A DNA stretch of 64,000 bases from Streptomyces aurantiogriseus (GCF_014649375.1 NZ_BMSX01000005.1:248001-312000), one strand, 5' to 3'. Counted from the first letter of the stretch, positions 26,955-36,015 are shown. Translations and numbers: made by a program. The notes: generated by a model from the sequence alone, not told the origin.

Positions 26955-27061
26955 CCTGGTGAAAGCGAAACCGTCCACGTCATCCCGGTCGACGGTCAGG
27001 TCATCGGCGAAGTGCGGTCGCCAGTGTGGGGCACGTGCTTCACGCGCACCACGATCTTCAT
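26955..27061 (-). pseudogene. etfB: N-terminal stub of electron-transfer flavoprotein beta subunit
   Basis: ATG 27061 overlaps the acyl-CoA dehydrogenase stop (ATGA). It begins MKIVVRVKHVPHTGDR, the hallmark EtfB N-terminus, then shifts frame and continues HFADDLTVDRDDVDG, also EtfB. Homology ends after about 35 codons; the rest of etfB and any etfA are gone. EtfAB is the electron acceptor of acyl-CoA dehydrogenases, so this dehydrogenase once had its own partner in the operon and must now use another. Confidence 0.75.
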
Positions 27062-28227
27062 GCCTCCAGTCCTCCTCGCTTGACCAGCTGGCTCGCGATC
27101 ACGTTCCGCTGGATCTCGTTGGTGCCCTCGCCGACGATCATCAGCGGCGCGTCACGGAAGTAGCGCTCGACGTCGAACTCCGTCGAGTACCCGTAACCGC
27201 CGTGGATGCGCACGGCGTTCAGGGCGATCTGCATGGCCGTCTCGGAGGCGAAGAGCTTCGCCATCCCGGCCTCCATGTCCACCCGGCGCCCGGCGTCCGC
27301 CGCCCGGGCGGCATACAGGGTCAGTTGCCGGGCCGCCGTCAGTGAGGTCGCCATGTCCGCCAGGTAGTTCCCGATGGACTGGTGCTTCCAGATCGGCTTG
27401 CCGAACGACTCGCGTTCCTGGGCGTAGGCGAGGGCGTCCTCGAAGGCCGCCCGGCCGACCCCGAGCGCACGGGCCGCGACCTGGAGGCGTCCGGTCTCCA
27501 GGCCCTTCATCATCTGCGCGAAACCCTTGCCCTCCACGCCCCCGAGGACGGCGTGGGCCGGGACCCGGTAGTCCTCGAAGGACAGCTCACAGCTCTCCAC
27601 GCCCTTGTAGCCGAGCTTGGGCAGGTCACGGGAGACGGTCAGCCCCGGCCCGTGCTCCACGAGGAGGATGGAGATGCCCTTGTGAGCCGGAGTGGCGTCC
27701 GGGTCGGTCTTGCACAGCAGGGCAATCAGGCCGGACCGCCGCGAGTTGGTGATCCAGGTCTTCGCCCCGTTGACCACGTATCCGCCGTCGCCGTCCTTAC
27801 GGGCGACCGTACGCATCGCCTGCAGGTCCGAGCCACCGCCCGGTTCAGTCAGGGCCATGGTCGCGCGGATCTCGCCGGTGGCCATCCTCGGCAGGTACCG
27901 GCGCTTCTGCTCCTCCGTGCCGAAGAGCAACAGCAGCTTGGCGACCACGGTGTGGCCGCCCATCGCGCCGGCCAGACTCATCCAGCCGCGCGCCAGCTCC
28001 TCGGTGATCAGCACGTAACAGGGGGTGGAGACCGGGGTGCCGCCGTACTCCTCGGGCACGGCGAGGCCGAAGATGCCGAGAGTCTTCATCTGCTCGATCA
28101 GGGCCTCGGGGTAGGTGTTGGTGTGCTCCAGCTCCTGGACGACGGGCTTCACCTCCTTGTCGACGAAGTCGTGCACAGTACGGATGATGAACTGCTCGTC
28201 CTCGGACAGGACGTCGAGAGTGCTCAT
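27058..28227 (-). CDS. Acyl-CoA dehydrogenase
   Basis: A 389-residue FAD enzyme with the family signatures ALTEPGGGSDLQAM near residue 125 (FAD/substrate binding), GGYGYSTEFDVERYFRDA and the catalytic-base segment IVGEGTNEIQRNVIASQLV near the C-terminus. It would introduce a double bond into a short or branched acyl-CoA and pass electrons to ETF. It lies 52 bp after the CoA-transferase gene on the same strand, so the two probably act in sequence on one acid. Confidence 0.92.
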   Translation of the reverse strand: MSTLDVLSEDEQFIIRTVHDFVDKEVKPVVQELEHTNTYPEALIEQMKTLGIFGLAVPEEYGGTPVSTPCYVLITEELARGWMSLAGAMGGHTVVAKLLLLFGTEEQKRRYLPRMATGEIRATMALTEPGGGSDLQAMRTVARKDGDGGYVVNGAKTWITNSRRSGLIALLCKTDPDATPAHKGISILLVEHGPGLTVSRDLPKLGYKGVESCELSFEDYRVPAHAVLGGVEGKGFAQMMKGLETGRLQVAARALGVGRAAFEDALAYAQERESFGKPIWKHQSIGNYLADMATSLTAARQLTLYAARAADAGRRVDMEAGMAKLFASETAMQIALNAVRIHGGYGYSTEFDVERYFRDAPLMIVGEGTNEIQRNVIASQLVKRGGLEA

Positions 28228-28279
28228 GCGGTGACGCTCCTCATTGGGTGACGTGGATGCCGCGGTCGGCTCGGACGGT

Positions 28280-29479
28280 TCAGACGGCGCGTTCGTCCTT
28301 CAGGCCGTCGATGTCGGCCGGGCTGTATCCCAGGCCGGCCAGGATCGTGTCGGTGTGTTCCCCGGCCGCGGGGACGGCGTCCATGCGCGGGGCCGCACCG
28401 GCCAGGTCCACCGGCGGCAGCAGCGCGGACACCACGGCCCCGCCGGGGATCCGTACGTCCCGCCAGCGGTCCCGGCCGCTGAGCACCGGGTGCGCCAGGA
28501 ACTCCTTCATGTCGTTCACCCCGGCGTTGGCGATGCCCGCCGCGTCCAGCAGCTTCGTCACCTCGTGGCTGTCCAGCTCGCCGAACCGTTCGGCCACGAT
28601 CGCGTTCAGCTCCTCGCGGTGGGCGACGCGGGCCGAGCCGGTGGCGAAGCGCGGATCCGTGACCAGCCCGGGTTGGCCCAGGAACTGTTCACACAGGGCC
28701 GCCCATTCGCGCTCGTTCTGGATGGAGAACAACACGTCCTTGCCGTCGGCCGCGGGATAGGCACCGTAGGGGGCGATGGTGGCGTGCTGGGTGCCGATGC
28801 GGGGCGGCTGGGTGCCGCCGTAGCGCGTGTAGTAGGCGGGTTGGTTCATCCACTCGGCCAGTGCCTCGAACAGGGAGACCTCCACGGCGCGGGCGACGCC
28901 CGTGGTGGCCCGGGTGAACAGGGCGGTGAGGATGCCGGAGTAGGCGTACATGCCGGCCGCGATGTCGGCGATCGACACCCCGACGCGGGCGCCGCCGTGC
29001 TCGTTGCCGGTGAGGGAGACCAGGCCGGTCTGGCACTGCACCAGCAGGTCGTACGCCTTGCGGTCGGCCCATGGGCCGCTGGACCCGTAGCCGGAGATCG
29101 AGCACGGGATCAGCGAGGGGAAACGCTCCGTGAGGGCCTCAGCGCCCAGACCCATCCTCGCGGCCGCGTTCGGTGCCAGGTTCTGCACGAACACATCGGC
29201 GCCGGCGAGCAGTCGCTCCAGGACACGCCTTCCCGCGTCCGCCTTCAAGTCGAGGGTGATGGACTCCTTCGACCGGTTGAGCCACACGAAGTAGCTGGAC
29301 TGGCCGTGCACCGTCGTGTCGTACCGGCGGGCGAAGTCGCCCCCGCCCGGCCGCTCCACCTTGATCACCTGTGCGCCGAGGTCGGCGAGCTGGCGGGTGG
29401 CGAAGGGGGCGGCCACCGCCTGCTCGATGCTGATGACGGTGATGCCGGCGAGCGGCAGTGTTCGGGGGAGCTCGGTCAT
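28280..29479 (-). CDS. Class III (CaiB/BaiF-type) CoA-transferase
   Basis: A 399-residue enzyme of the formyl-CoA transferase fold. Seen are LAGITVISIEQAVAAPFATR, GAQVIKVERPGGGDFAR, the NRSKESITLDLK strand, a conserved Asp in AYDLLVQCQTGLVSLTG (about residue 165) and the EALAEWMNQPAYY helix. It would move CoA from a donor thioester to a carboxylate such as itaconate, mesaconate or citramalate. ATG 29479 has GGAGG six bases upstream; an ATG 45 bp further upstream has no site. Confidence 0.9.
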   Translation of the reverse strand: MTELPRTLPLAGITVISIEQAVAAPFATRQLADLGAQVIKVERPGGGDFARRYDTTVHGQSSYFVWLNRSKESITLDLKADAGRRVLERLLAGADVFVQNLAPNAAARMGLGAEALTERFPSLIPCSISGYGSSGPWADRKAYDLLVQCQTGLVSLTGNEHGGARVGVSIADIAAGMYAYSGILTALFTRATTGVARAVEVSLFEALAEWMNQPAYYTRYGGTQPPRIGTQHATIAPYGAYPAADGKDVLFSIQNEREWAALCEQFLGQPGLVTDPRFATGSARVAHREELNAIVAERFGELDSHEVTKLLDAAGIANAGVNDMKEFLAHPVLSGRDRWRDVRIPGGAVVSALLPPVDLAGAAPRMDAVPAAGEHTDTILAGLGYSPADIDGLKDERAV

Positions 29480-29549
29480 GAAGTGACCTCCAGAGGGTGC
29501 GGTCCCGTACCGGAGTACCATCATTGATGGTCATGTCCCTCTGGGTGAA

Positions 29550-29564
29550 ATAGCAATGTGCTAT
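29550..29564. promoter_or_regulatory. LysR-type T-N11-A operator
   Basis: ATAGCAATGTGCTAT is a perfect inverted repeat (ATAGCA and TGCTAT around a 3-bp centre) and contains TAGCAATGTGCTA, an exact T-N11-A LysR box. It lies between the divergent CoA-transferase and LysR genes. An in-frame ATG at 29556 falls inside the box, which argues against it as the regulator start. Confidence 0.7.
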
Positions 29565-29606
29565 GGCCCCATGCGCGCCTCGGATGGCAGCGGAAGGAAG
29601 CCCCCT

Positions 29607-30560
29607 TTGGACATCAAGCAGCTGAAGGCGATCGTCACGGTCGCCGAGGTGGGCAGCGTCACGCGCGCCGCGGAGCTGCTGCATCTGGTGCAGCCCGCGG
29701 TCACCCGGCAGATCCGCACCCTGGAGCAGGAACTCGGCATCCCGCTCTTCGAGCGGACCGGGCAGGGCATGCGTCCCACCGAGGCGGGGGCGATCATGGT
29801 GGACCGGGCGCGGCGCGCACTGAACGAGCTGGAGCGGGCCCGCGCCGAGGTGCAGCCGACCCCCGGCGTGGTGACCGGCATCGTCACCCTCGGGCTGCTG
29901 GAGAGCACCAGTGACCTGCTGGCAGAGCCGCTCGTGACGGCCCTCGCCCGTGACCGCCCCGGCGTCGAGCTTCGTCTCATGACCGCCTACTCGGGGCACC
30001 TGCAGCAGTGGCTCGACGACGGCGATCTGGACCTGACGCTGCTCTACAACCTGGACAGCACGCCCTCGCTGAACGCCCACCCGCTGGTGCGGGAGCGGTT
30101 GTGGGCTGTGGCTCCCCGGTCAGCCGGCCTCCGCGCCGACCGTCCCGTTCCGTTCACGGAGGCGGCGAAGCACCCGCTCGTCATGCCCGCCTCGGGGCAC
30201 GCGTTGCGCCGGCTGATCGACGCAGCGGCGGTACGGTCCGAGGCTGCCATGGACGTCGTCATGCAGACCAACTCCATGCGCGTGCAGAAGCAGCTCGTCC
30301 AGGCGGGGCACGGCTGGACCGTCCTGCCCGGTGTGGGCATCGCCGACGATGTCGCGCGGGGCGCCCTGAGCGCCGCACCGCTGAGCGAGCCCGACGTGTG
30401 GCGCTCGGTCGTCCTCGCCACACCGCGGTTCGGGCGTACGCCGCCGGCCGTGGAGGTCGTCGCACGCGAGCTGGTCCGCCAGATCAACTCCGCGGTGGCT
30501 CAGGGGAGATGGCCCTCGGCCCAGATCCAGGGAGACGACACGCCCACCGAGGGTGAGTGA
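29607..30560 (+). CDS. LysR-type regulator of the CoA-transferase/decarboxylase genes
   Basis: 317 residues from TTG 29607, chosen for the GGAAGGAAG site just upstream and because LDIKQLKAIVTVAEVGSVTR is where the family begins. HTH: AAELLHLVQPAVTRQIRTLE. The C-terminal half is the usual two-lobed effector domain (MTAYSGHLQQWLDDGDLDLT). It is divergent from the CoA-transferase and upstream of the alpha/beta hydrolase and TPP genes, so it probably controls both arms in response to an organic acid. ATGs at 29556 and 29571 are alternatives. Confidence 0.88.
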   Translation: MDIKQLKAIVTVAEVGSVTRAAELLHLVQPAVTRQIRTLEQELGIPLFERTGQGMRPTEAGAIMVDRARRALNELERARAEVQPTPGVVTGIVTLGLLESTSDLLAEPLVTALARDRPGVELRLMTAYSGHLQQWLDDGDLDLTLLYNLDSTPSLNAHPLVRERLWAVAPRSAGLRADRPVPFTEAAKHPLVMPASGHALRRLIDAAAVRSEAAMDVVMQTNSMRVQKQLVQAGHGWTVLPGVGIADDVARGALSAAPLSEPDVWRSVVLATPRFGRTPPAVEVVARELVRQINSAVAQGRWPSAQIQGDDTPTEGE

Positions 30561-30613
30561 CTCGCCCGCGGCAACGCCCAAGAACACCACCCGAGAAACC
30601 TGTGGGAACCCCC

Positions 30614-31420
30614 ATGACTGACACTGGTCACCAGCTCGACGGCGTCGCTCTTACCCGGGACGGCACGGCACTGGCCTGCCAACAGCGGGGAGAAGGGTAT
30701 CCGCTGATCCTCCTTGCCGGACAGGCGAACAACCATCACTGGTGGGACGGCGTACGAGAAGACTTCCACGCCACGCACTCCTCCATCACCCTCGACTACC
30801 GGGGCACCGGCGCCAGCGACAAACCCCAAGGGCCTTATTCCACACAGCAGTTCGCGGAGGACGTGATCGCCGTCCTCGACGGCCTCGGCATCGAGCACGC
30901 CGACGTCTACGGGACCTCCATGGGCGGGCGGGTCGCCCAGTGGATCGCCGCCCGCCACCCGGACCGGGTCCGCCGCCTCGTCCTGGGTTGCACCTCCCCC
31001 GGTGGACCACACGCCGTGGAGCGCGACGCCTCGGTACGGCGCACCCTGGCCCAGGCGGACCCTCAGGCCGTCCGGCGGGCCCTGACCGACCTCATGTACA
31101 CCCCCGCCTGGCTCGCCGCCCACCCCGGCCCCTACACCACGCTCGGCGACCCCGACATGCCCCCGCACGCCCGCCGCGGCCACCTGCAGGCGAGCAACGG
31201 GCACGACGCCTGGGACGCACTCCCTCTCATCACCGCGCCCACCCTGATCCTGCACGGCGGCCAGGACCGGCTCACCCCGCCGGACAACGCCCCACTGCTC
31301 GCCGCCCGCATCCCCGACTCCCGGACACACCTGTTCCCCGGCGCCCGGCACGCGTACTTCGAGGAATGCCGCACCGAGGCCAGGGCTCTCGTCGCGGCGT
31401 TCCTCAACGAGGGCTCGTAG
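30614..31420 (+). CDS. Alpha/beta hydrolase
   Basis: A 268-residue cytoplasmic hydrolase with a complete triad: nucleophile Ser in VYGTSMGGRVAQW (about residue 100), acid Asp in HGGQDRLTPPDNA and His in FPGARHAYFEE. The strand ITLDYRGTGASDKPQGPYS is the standard oxyanion region. It resembles 3-oxoadipate enol-lactonase and related ester or lactone hydrolases. Its place at the head of the plus-strand genes suggests it opens an ester or lactone to release the acid used downstream. Confidence 0.85.
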   Translation: MTDTGHQLDGVALTRDGTALACQQRGEGYPLILLAGQANNHHWWDGVREDFHATHSSITLDYRGTGASDKPQGPYSTQQFAEDVIAVLDGLGIEHADVYGTSMGGRVAQWIAARHPDRVRRLVLGCTSPGGPHAVERDASVRRTLAQADPQAVRRALTDLMYTPAWLAAHPGPYTTLGDPDMPPHARRGHLQASNGHDAWDALPLITAPTLILHGGQDRLTPPDNAPLLAARIPDSRTHLFPGARHAYFEECRTEARALVAAFLNEGS

Positions 31421-31562
31421 CCGACCCCCCAGGTCACACGGTCACAACCGCTCGACATGCGCGCGACGCATACACGTATCACGCCTTTCTATTGTTCAAC
31501 CTCATCCATCAGCGCTCATGATGCTGGATACCTTGAGCCGACCGAGCACGGAGCCGCTACGG

Positions 31563-32099
31563 ATGAGTCAGACACATGCCCCAGCCCCTGCGTGGCAGGA
31601 GGACGTGTTCGCCGCGTTGAAGAAGCGCGGCGTCCAGCAGATCGCCTATGTACCGGACTCCGGACACTCCCACACCATCCGTGAGGCGCAGCGCGACCCC
31701 GCCCTCCACGACGTGGTGCTCACCACCGAGGAGGAGGGCGTCGCCGTCGTCAGCGGGGCCTGGCTGGGCGGGCAGAAGGCGGTGCTGCTCATGCAGAGCA
31801 GCGGCGTCGGCAACTGCGTCAACATGTTCTCCCTGCTGCAGATGTGCCAGTTCCCCTTCCTCACTCTGGTGACGATGCGCGGCGAGTACGCCGAGTTCAA
31901 CCCCTGGCAGAGCCCCATGGGCCGCTCCACCCAGCAGGCCCTGGAACTCATGGGCATCACCGTCCTGCGCGCCGACCGCCCCGAAGACGTCGAGGAGACC
32001 GTCGAGGCCGCACTTGACTCGGCGTTCGAGGCCGGCGAGCGCGTCGCCGTGCTCCTCGGACAGAAGCTGATCGGCCGCAAGAAGTGGGAGCGCAACTGA
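31563..32099 (+). CDS. TPP-dependent decarboxylase, alpha (PYR-domain) subunit
   Basis: A 178-residue protein equal to the PYR domain of 2-oxoacid decarboxylases, as in ComD or the N-half of phosphonopyruvate decarboxylase. The catalytic Glu that activates TPP lies in DVVLTTEEEGVAVVSGAWLG, followed by VLLMQSSGVGNCVNMFSL and LVTMRGEYAEFNPWQ. Its stop overlaps the ATG of the PP-domain subunit by one base (TGATG), so a heteromer is made in equal amounts. Sulfopyruvate, phosphonopyruvate or a related 3-substituted pyruvate would fit the family. Confidence 0.85.
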   Translation: MSQTHAPAPAWQEDVFAALKKRGVQQIAYVPDSGHSHTIREAQRDPALHDVVLTTEEEGVAVVSGAWLGGQKAVLLMQSSGVGNCVNMFSLLQMCQFPFLTLVTMRGEYAEFNPWQSPMGRSTQQALELMGITVLRADRPEDVEETVEAALDSAFEAGERVAVLLGQKLIGRKKWERN

Positions 32100-32698
32100 T
32101 GACCGCCACCGACACCCTGCCCCGCCTGGACCGGCGCCGCTTCGTCGCCGACCTGGTCTCCCGCCTCCCCGAGGACGCCCTGCTGGTGACCGGCCTCGGG
32201 TCGCCGAGCTACGACGTGTTCGCCGCCGGCGACCGGCCCACCCACTTCTACCTCTGGGGCGCGATGGGCGCCGCCGCACCCCTCACCCTCGGCCTCGCCC
32301 TGGCCCGGCCGGACCGCCCGGTCGTCGCCGTCACCGGCGACGGCGAACACCTCATGGGCATCGGCACGCTGGCCACCATCGGCGCCCGACTCCCGCCCAA
32401 CCTCACCCTCGTCGTCCTGGACAACGCCCACTTCGGTGAGACCGGCATGCAGGTCAGCCACACCGGCCTGGGCACCGACCTCGTCATGGTCGCCCAGGGC
32501 TTCGGCATCCCGGACGTGGTGCGCATCACCGACCTCTCTCAGGCCGAGGACCTCGCCGCCCGGATCCGCGCGCGCTCGGCGACGACGTACGCCCAGGTCC
32601 TGATCGACACCACCGAGCCGCCCCGCGCCCTGCCGCCACGTGACGGCGTCGCCAACAAGAACTCCTTCCGCGCCGCGCTCGGTCTGAACACCTTCTAG
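32099..32698 (+). CDS. TPP-dependent decarboxylase, beta (PP-domain) subunit
   Basis: A 199-residue partner with the TPP/Mg motif: GDG at residues 80-82 (VVAVTGDGEHLMGIG) and Asn109 in TLVVLDNAHFGETG, the correct GDG-X26-N spacing. The N-terminal FVADLVSRLPEDALLVTGLG matches ComE-type subunits. With the alpha subunit it would decarboxylate a 2-oxo acid to an aldehyde. The aldehyde dehydrogenase gene begins 18 bp downstream and is the expected next step. Confidence 0.87.
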   Translation: MTATDTLPRLDRRRFVADLVSRLPEDALLVTGLGSPSYDVFAAGDRPTHFYLWGAMGAAAPLTLGLALARPDRPVVAVTGDGEHLMGIGTLATIGARLPPNLTLVVLDNAHFGETGMQVSHTGLGTDLVMVAQGFGIPDVVRITDLSQAEDLAARIRARSATTYAQVLIDTTEPPRALPPRDGVANKNSFRAALGLNTF

Positions 32699-32716
32699 CC
32701 GACGGGATCCCCTTCC

Positions 32717-34183
32717 ATGCAGCGCTACGAGTTGTTCATCGACGGGGAGAGCCGCAAGGCCGTCGGCGATGAGTGGTTCCCCACCGACAATCCCTACCTC
32801 GGCACCCCGTGGGCCGAGATCGCCAAGGGCACCGGGCGGGACGTCGACGACGCTGTCCGCGCCGCCCACCGCGCCCTGCACACCGGCCCCTGGGCCGAAC
32901 TCACCGCCAGCGCACGCGGCGCCCTGCTGCACCGGCTCGGCGACACGATCGCCGGCCACACCCGTGAGCTGGCCGAGCTCGAAGTCCGCGACAACGGCAA
33001 GCTGTTCACCGAGATGCACGGACAAGTCGCCTACGTTCCACAGTGGTTCCACTACTACGGGGGTCTCGCCGACAAGATCGAGGGCACGGTTCCGCCGCTG
33101 GACAAGAAGGGCTACTTCGCCTACACGAAGAAGGAGCCCGTCGGGGTCGTCGCGGTCATCACCCCATGGAACTCCCCGCTGTTGCTGCTGGCCTGGAAGA
33201 TCGCCCCCGCGCTGGCCGCGGGCTGCACGGTGGTGGTGAAGCCGTCGGAGTTCACCTCCGCCTCCACCCTGGAACTGGCCCGGCTCCTCCACGAGGAGGG
33301 GCTGCCCCCAGGGGTGTTCAACGTCGTCACCGGCTTCGGCCGGGACGTCGGTGCCGCACTCGTCGAGCACCCGCTGGTCCGCAAGGTCAGCTTCACCGGC
33401 TCGGACGCCACCGGCCGCCGTATCAACGAGTCCGCCGCCCGCGACTTCAAGCACGTCAGCCTCGAGCTGGGCGGCAAGTCACCCAACATCGTGTTCGCCG
33501 ACGCCGATCTGGAGGCCGCTGTCAACGGTGCCGTCTCCGGCATCTTCGCCGCCACCGGGCAGACCTGCATCGCCGGCTCCCGGCTGCTGGTGCAGCAGGA
33601 CGTGCACGACAAGGTCGTGGGCCGCCTGGTGGAGCTGGCCGGCACGGCCCGCATGGGCGATCCGATGGACGAGAACACCCAGGTCGGTCCGATCACCACA
33701 CCCGCCCAGTATGCCAAGGTCCTCGACTACATCGGCATCGCGCAGCAGGAGGGCGCCCGGCTCGCCCTCGGCGGCAGGGCCGCCGACCGTGGCGGATGGT
33801 TCGTCGAGCCGACCGTCTTCACCGGCGTACGCAACAGCATGCGCATCGCCCAGGAAGAGGTCTTCGGACCTGTCCTCGCCGTCATCCCCTTCAAGGACGA
33901 GGACGAGGCGGTGGAGATCGCCAACGACAGCCGCTACGGCCTCGGCGCCGGCGTGTGGACCAGCGACATCGGCCGCGCCTTCCGCATGGCCGACCGCATC
34001 CGCTCCGGCACCGTCTGGGTCAACACCTACCGCACGGTCAGCTACCTGGCGCCCTTCGGCGGTTTCAAGGACTCCGGCCTCGGCCGCGAGAACGGCATCG
34101 CCGCCATCACCGCCTACCTGGACGACAAGAGCGTCTGGATCAACACCGGCGCGCCCACCGGCAACCCCTTCGTCCTGCGCTGA
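32717..34183 (+). CDS. Aldehyde dehydrogenase
   Basis: A 488-residue NAD(P)-dependent enzyme with all catalytic elements: Asn in TPWNSPLLL (about 152), Lys in VVVKPSEFTSAS (about 175), FTGSDATGRRI, Glu250 in LELGGKSPN and nucleophile Cys284 in ATGQTCIAGSR. It oxidises an aldehyde to the acid. Being 18 bp after the decarboxylase genes, it most likely consumes the aldehyde they release. It belongs to the broad betaine/hydroxymuconic-semialdehyde-like group and the substrate is not evident. Confidence 0.92.
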   Translation: MQRYELFIDGESRKAVGDEWFPTDNPYLGTPWAEIAKGTGRDVDDAVRAAHRALHTGPWAELTASARGALLHRLGDTIAGHTRELAELEVRDNGKLFTEMHGQVAYVPQWFHYYGGLADKIEGTVPPLDKKGYFAYTKKEPVGVVAVITPWNSPLLLLAWKIAPALAAGCTVVVKPSEFTSASTLELARLLHEEGLPPGVFNVVTGFGRDVGAALVEHPLVRKVSFTGSDATGRRINESAARDFKHVSLELGGKSPNIVFADADLEAAVNGAVSGIFAATGQTCIAGSRLLVQQDVHDKVVGRLVELAGTARMGDPMDENTQVGPITTPAQYAKVLDYIGIAQQEGARLALGGRAADRGGWFVEPTVFTGVRNSMRIAQEEVFGPVLAVIPFKDEDEAVEIANDSRYGLGAGVWTSDIGRAFRMADRIRSGTVWVNTYRTVSYLAPFGGFKDSGLGRENGIAAITAYLDDKSVWINTGAPTGNPFVLR

Positions 34184-34235
34184 GAAGACCCCGCACGAAC
34201 CATTCCCCACCGCGACAAGAGCAACGGAGCTTCCC

Positions 34236-35131
34236 ATGTCGCAGAGCGGCGTATCCACCACCGGACGATCCCGCGTCACCGCCAACGTCATACGTGGCTG
34301 TCTGGGCAATCTGATCGAGTGGTACGACTGGTTCGCCTACGCCACCTTCAGCATCTACTTCGCCGCCGCCTTCTTCCCCGACGGCGACGCGACCGCCCAA
34401 CTCCTGTCCACGGCCGTCGTCTTCGCTGTCGGCTTCCTGATGCGCCCCCTCGGCGGCTGGCTCCTCGGCGCGTACGCCGACCGGTACGGCCGCCGCCGCG
34501 CACTGACCCTGTCGGTCACGCTGATGAGCGCCGGATCGCTCACCATCGCCCTCGCCCCCGGCCATGACGTCATCGGCCTGTGGGCTCCCCTCCTGCTGGT
34601 CCTGGCCCGCCTTGTCCAAGGGCTTTCGGTGGGCGGCGAGTTCGGCTCCAGCGCCTCCTACCTCGCCGAGGTCGCCCCGCCGGGCCGGCGCGGCTTCTAC
34701 TCCAGCTTCCAGTACGTCTCCATCGTGCTCGGCCAGCTCGCCGCCCTGCTGGTGGCCATCGTCCTGCAGAACCTGCTCACCGACGACGAGATGCAGAGCT
34801 GGGGTTGGCGCGTCCCCTTCGTGATCGGCGCGGGTACTCGGCGCTGGCCGCCATCATCAAGGCGGAGATGTTCCCCACCAAAGTCCGGGCCCTGGGCGTT
34901 GGCCTGCCGCATGCACTGGTCACCGCCACGTTCGGCGGACTGACGGAACCGATCGCGCTGGCTCTGAAGAAGGGCGGCCACGAGACCACCTTCTTCTGGT
35001 ACGTGACGGGGTGCATCGCCCTGACCTTCCTGGCCACCCTCGTCGTACGCGAACCGTCCCGCACCTCCCTGCTGGAGGCCGGACCGACCAGCACGACGCC
35101 CGCCCCGCCGACGACCGCCCCGCTGACCTGA
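34236..35131 (+). pseudogene. MHS-family organic-acid:proton symporter, internally deleted
   Basis: Frame one (34236 to about 34833) encodes helices 1-6 of a KgtP/ProP-like carrier: GNLIEWYDWFAYATFSIYF, the motif GGWLLGAYADRYGRRRAL and VQGLSVGGEFGSSASYLAE, up to WGWRVPFVIGAG. The rest (about 34838-35131) is in another frame and starts at YSALAAIIKAEMFPTKVRAL, which belongs after helix 9. About 130 codons are missing and the junction shifts frame, so no functional carrier can be made. It would have imported the dicarboxylate used by this island. Confidence 0.85.
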
Positions 35132-35151
35132 CCTGCCCACGAGGACACGAC

Positions 35152-36015
35152 ATGCCCGCCTCCCTCTCCTCCCACGTCGAGTCATGGCATCCCGCACCAG
35201 TCACCGACGAGGACGCCCTGTCGCCCAGCCCGGCAGCGGCCCTGTCGGCGCTGCTGGACCTTCCCGACGCCGCCGCCAGGTCCGGCGACCCACTGCCGCC
35301 GCTGTGGCAGTGGCTGTACTTCCTGCACTGGCCGCCCCAGCACGCCCTCGGCCCGGACGGACACCTGCACGACGCCCGCTTCCTGCCCCCGATCCCCGAC
35401 CGCCGGCGCATGTTCGCCGGCGGACGATGCGAGATCACCGCGCCCCTGCGCCTCAGTGAACCGGCCGAACGCGTCAGCAGCCTGGCCGCCATCACCCCCA
35501 AGCAAGGCCGCAGCGGCGAGCTGCTGTTCGTCACCGAACGCCAGGAGGTCCGGCAGAACGGCCGCACCTGCCTGATCGAGGAGCAGGACATCGTCTACCG
35601 GTCGGGCGACGGCTCCGCACCACGGCACCCGACCGCGCTCGACGACTCAGCCGTACCAGAGCCGGAGGGCCCGTGGCAGCTGCGGCTGCGGCCGGACGAG
35701 ACCCTGCTGTTCCGGTTCAGCGCGCTCACCGCCAACGCCCACCGCATCCACTACGACACCCCCTACGTCCGCGACGTGGAGGGCTATCCCGGCCTCGTCG
35801 TCCACGGCCCGCTGCTGGCCCTGCTCATGCTGGACCTGGTCCGCAGAAAGGCCCCGGAACGCCAGGTACGGTCGCTGTCCTACCGGCTGCACCGGTCGGC
35901 GTTCGCGGGCGAGCACCTCCTCGCCGACGGCACGCCCACTGACGACCGTGCCCGGCTGCACATCGCCACCCACCGCGAGGCCCGGCACGCCACCGCCGAG
36001 GTGACCTTCGCGTGA
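35152..36015 (+). CDS. MaoC-like acyl-CoA hydratase (mesaconyl/itaconyl-CoA hydratase-like)
   Basis: A 287-residue double-hotdog protein of the FAS1-like dehydratase/HTD2 group. Features: DPLPPLWQWLYFLHW, DRRRMFAGGRCEI near residue 85 and the hotdog catalytic stretch HRIHYDTPYVRDVEGYPGL followed by VVHGPLLALLM (Asp/His of the R-specific hydratase motif). Relatives hydrate mesaconyl-C4-CoA or itaconyl-CoA to citramalyl-CoA. The next gene, overlapping by 4 bp, encodes a CitE-like lyase that would cleave exactly such a product. Confidence 0.82.
   Translation: MPASLSSHVESWHPAPVTDEDALSPSPAAALSALLDLPDAAARSGDPLPPLWQWLYFLHWPPQHALGPDGHLHDARFLPPIPDRRRMFAGGRCEITAPLRLSEPAERVSSLAAITPKQGRSGELLFVTERQEVRQNGRTCLIEEQDIVYRSGDGSAPRHPTALDDSAVPEPEGPWQLRLRPDETLLFRFSALTANAHRIHYDTPYVRDVEGYPGLVVHGPLLALLMLDLVRRKAPERQVRSLSYRLHRSAFAGEHLLADGTPTDDRARLHIATHREARHATAEVTFA

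Noticed and set aside
31646..33454. 602-codon minus-strand frame opposite the decarboxylase and aldehyde dehydrogenase
   Set aside because: Spans two genes with excellent family motifs on the plus strand and has no recognisable domain itself.
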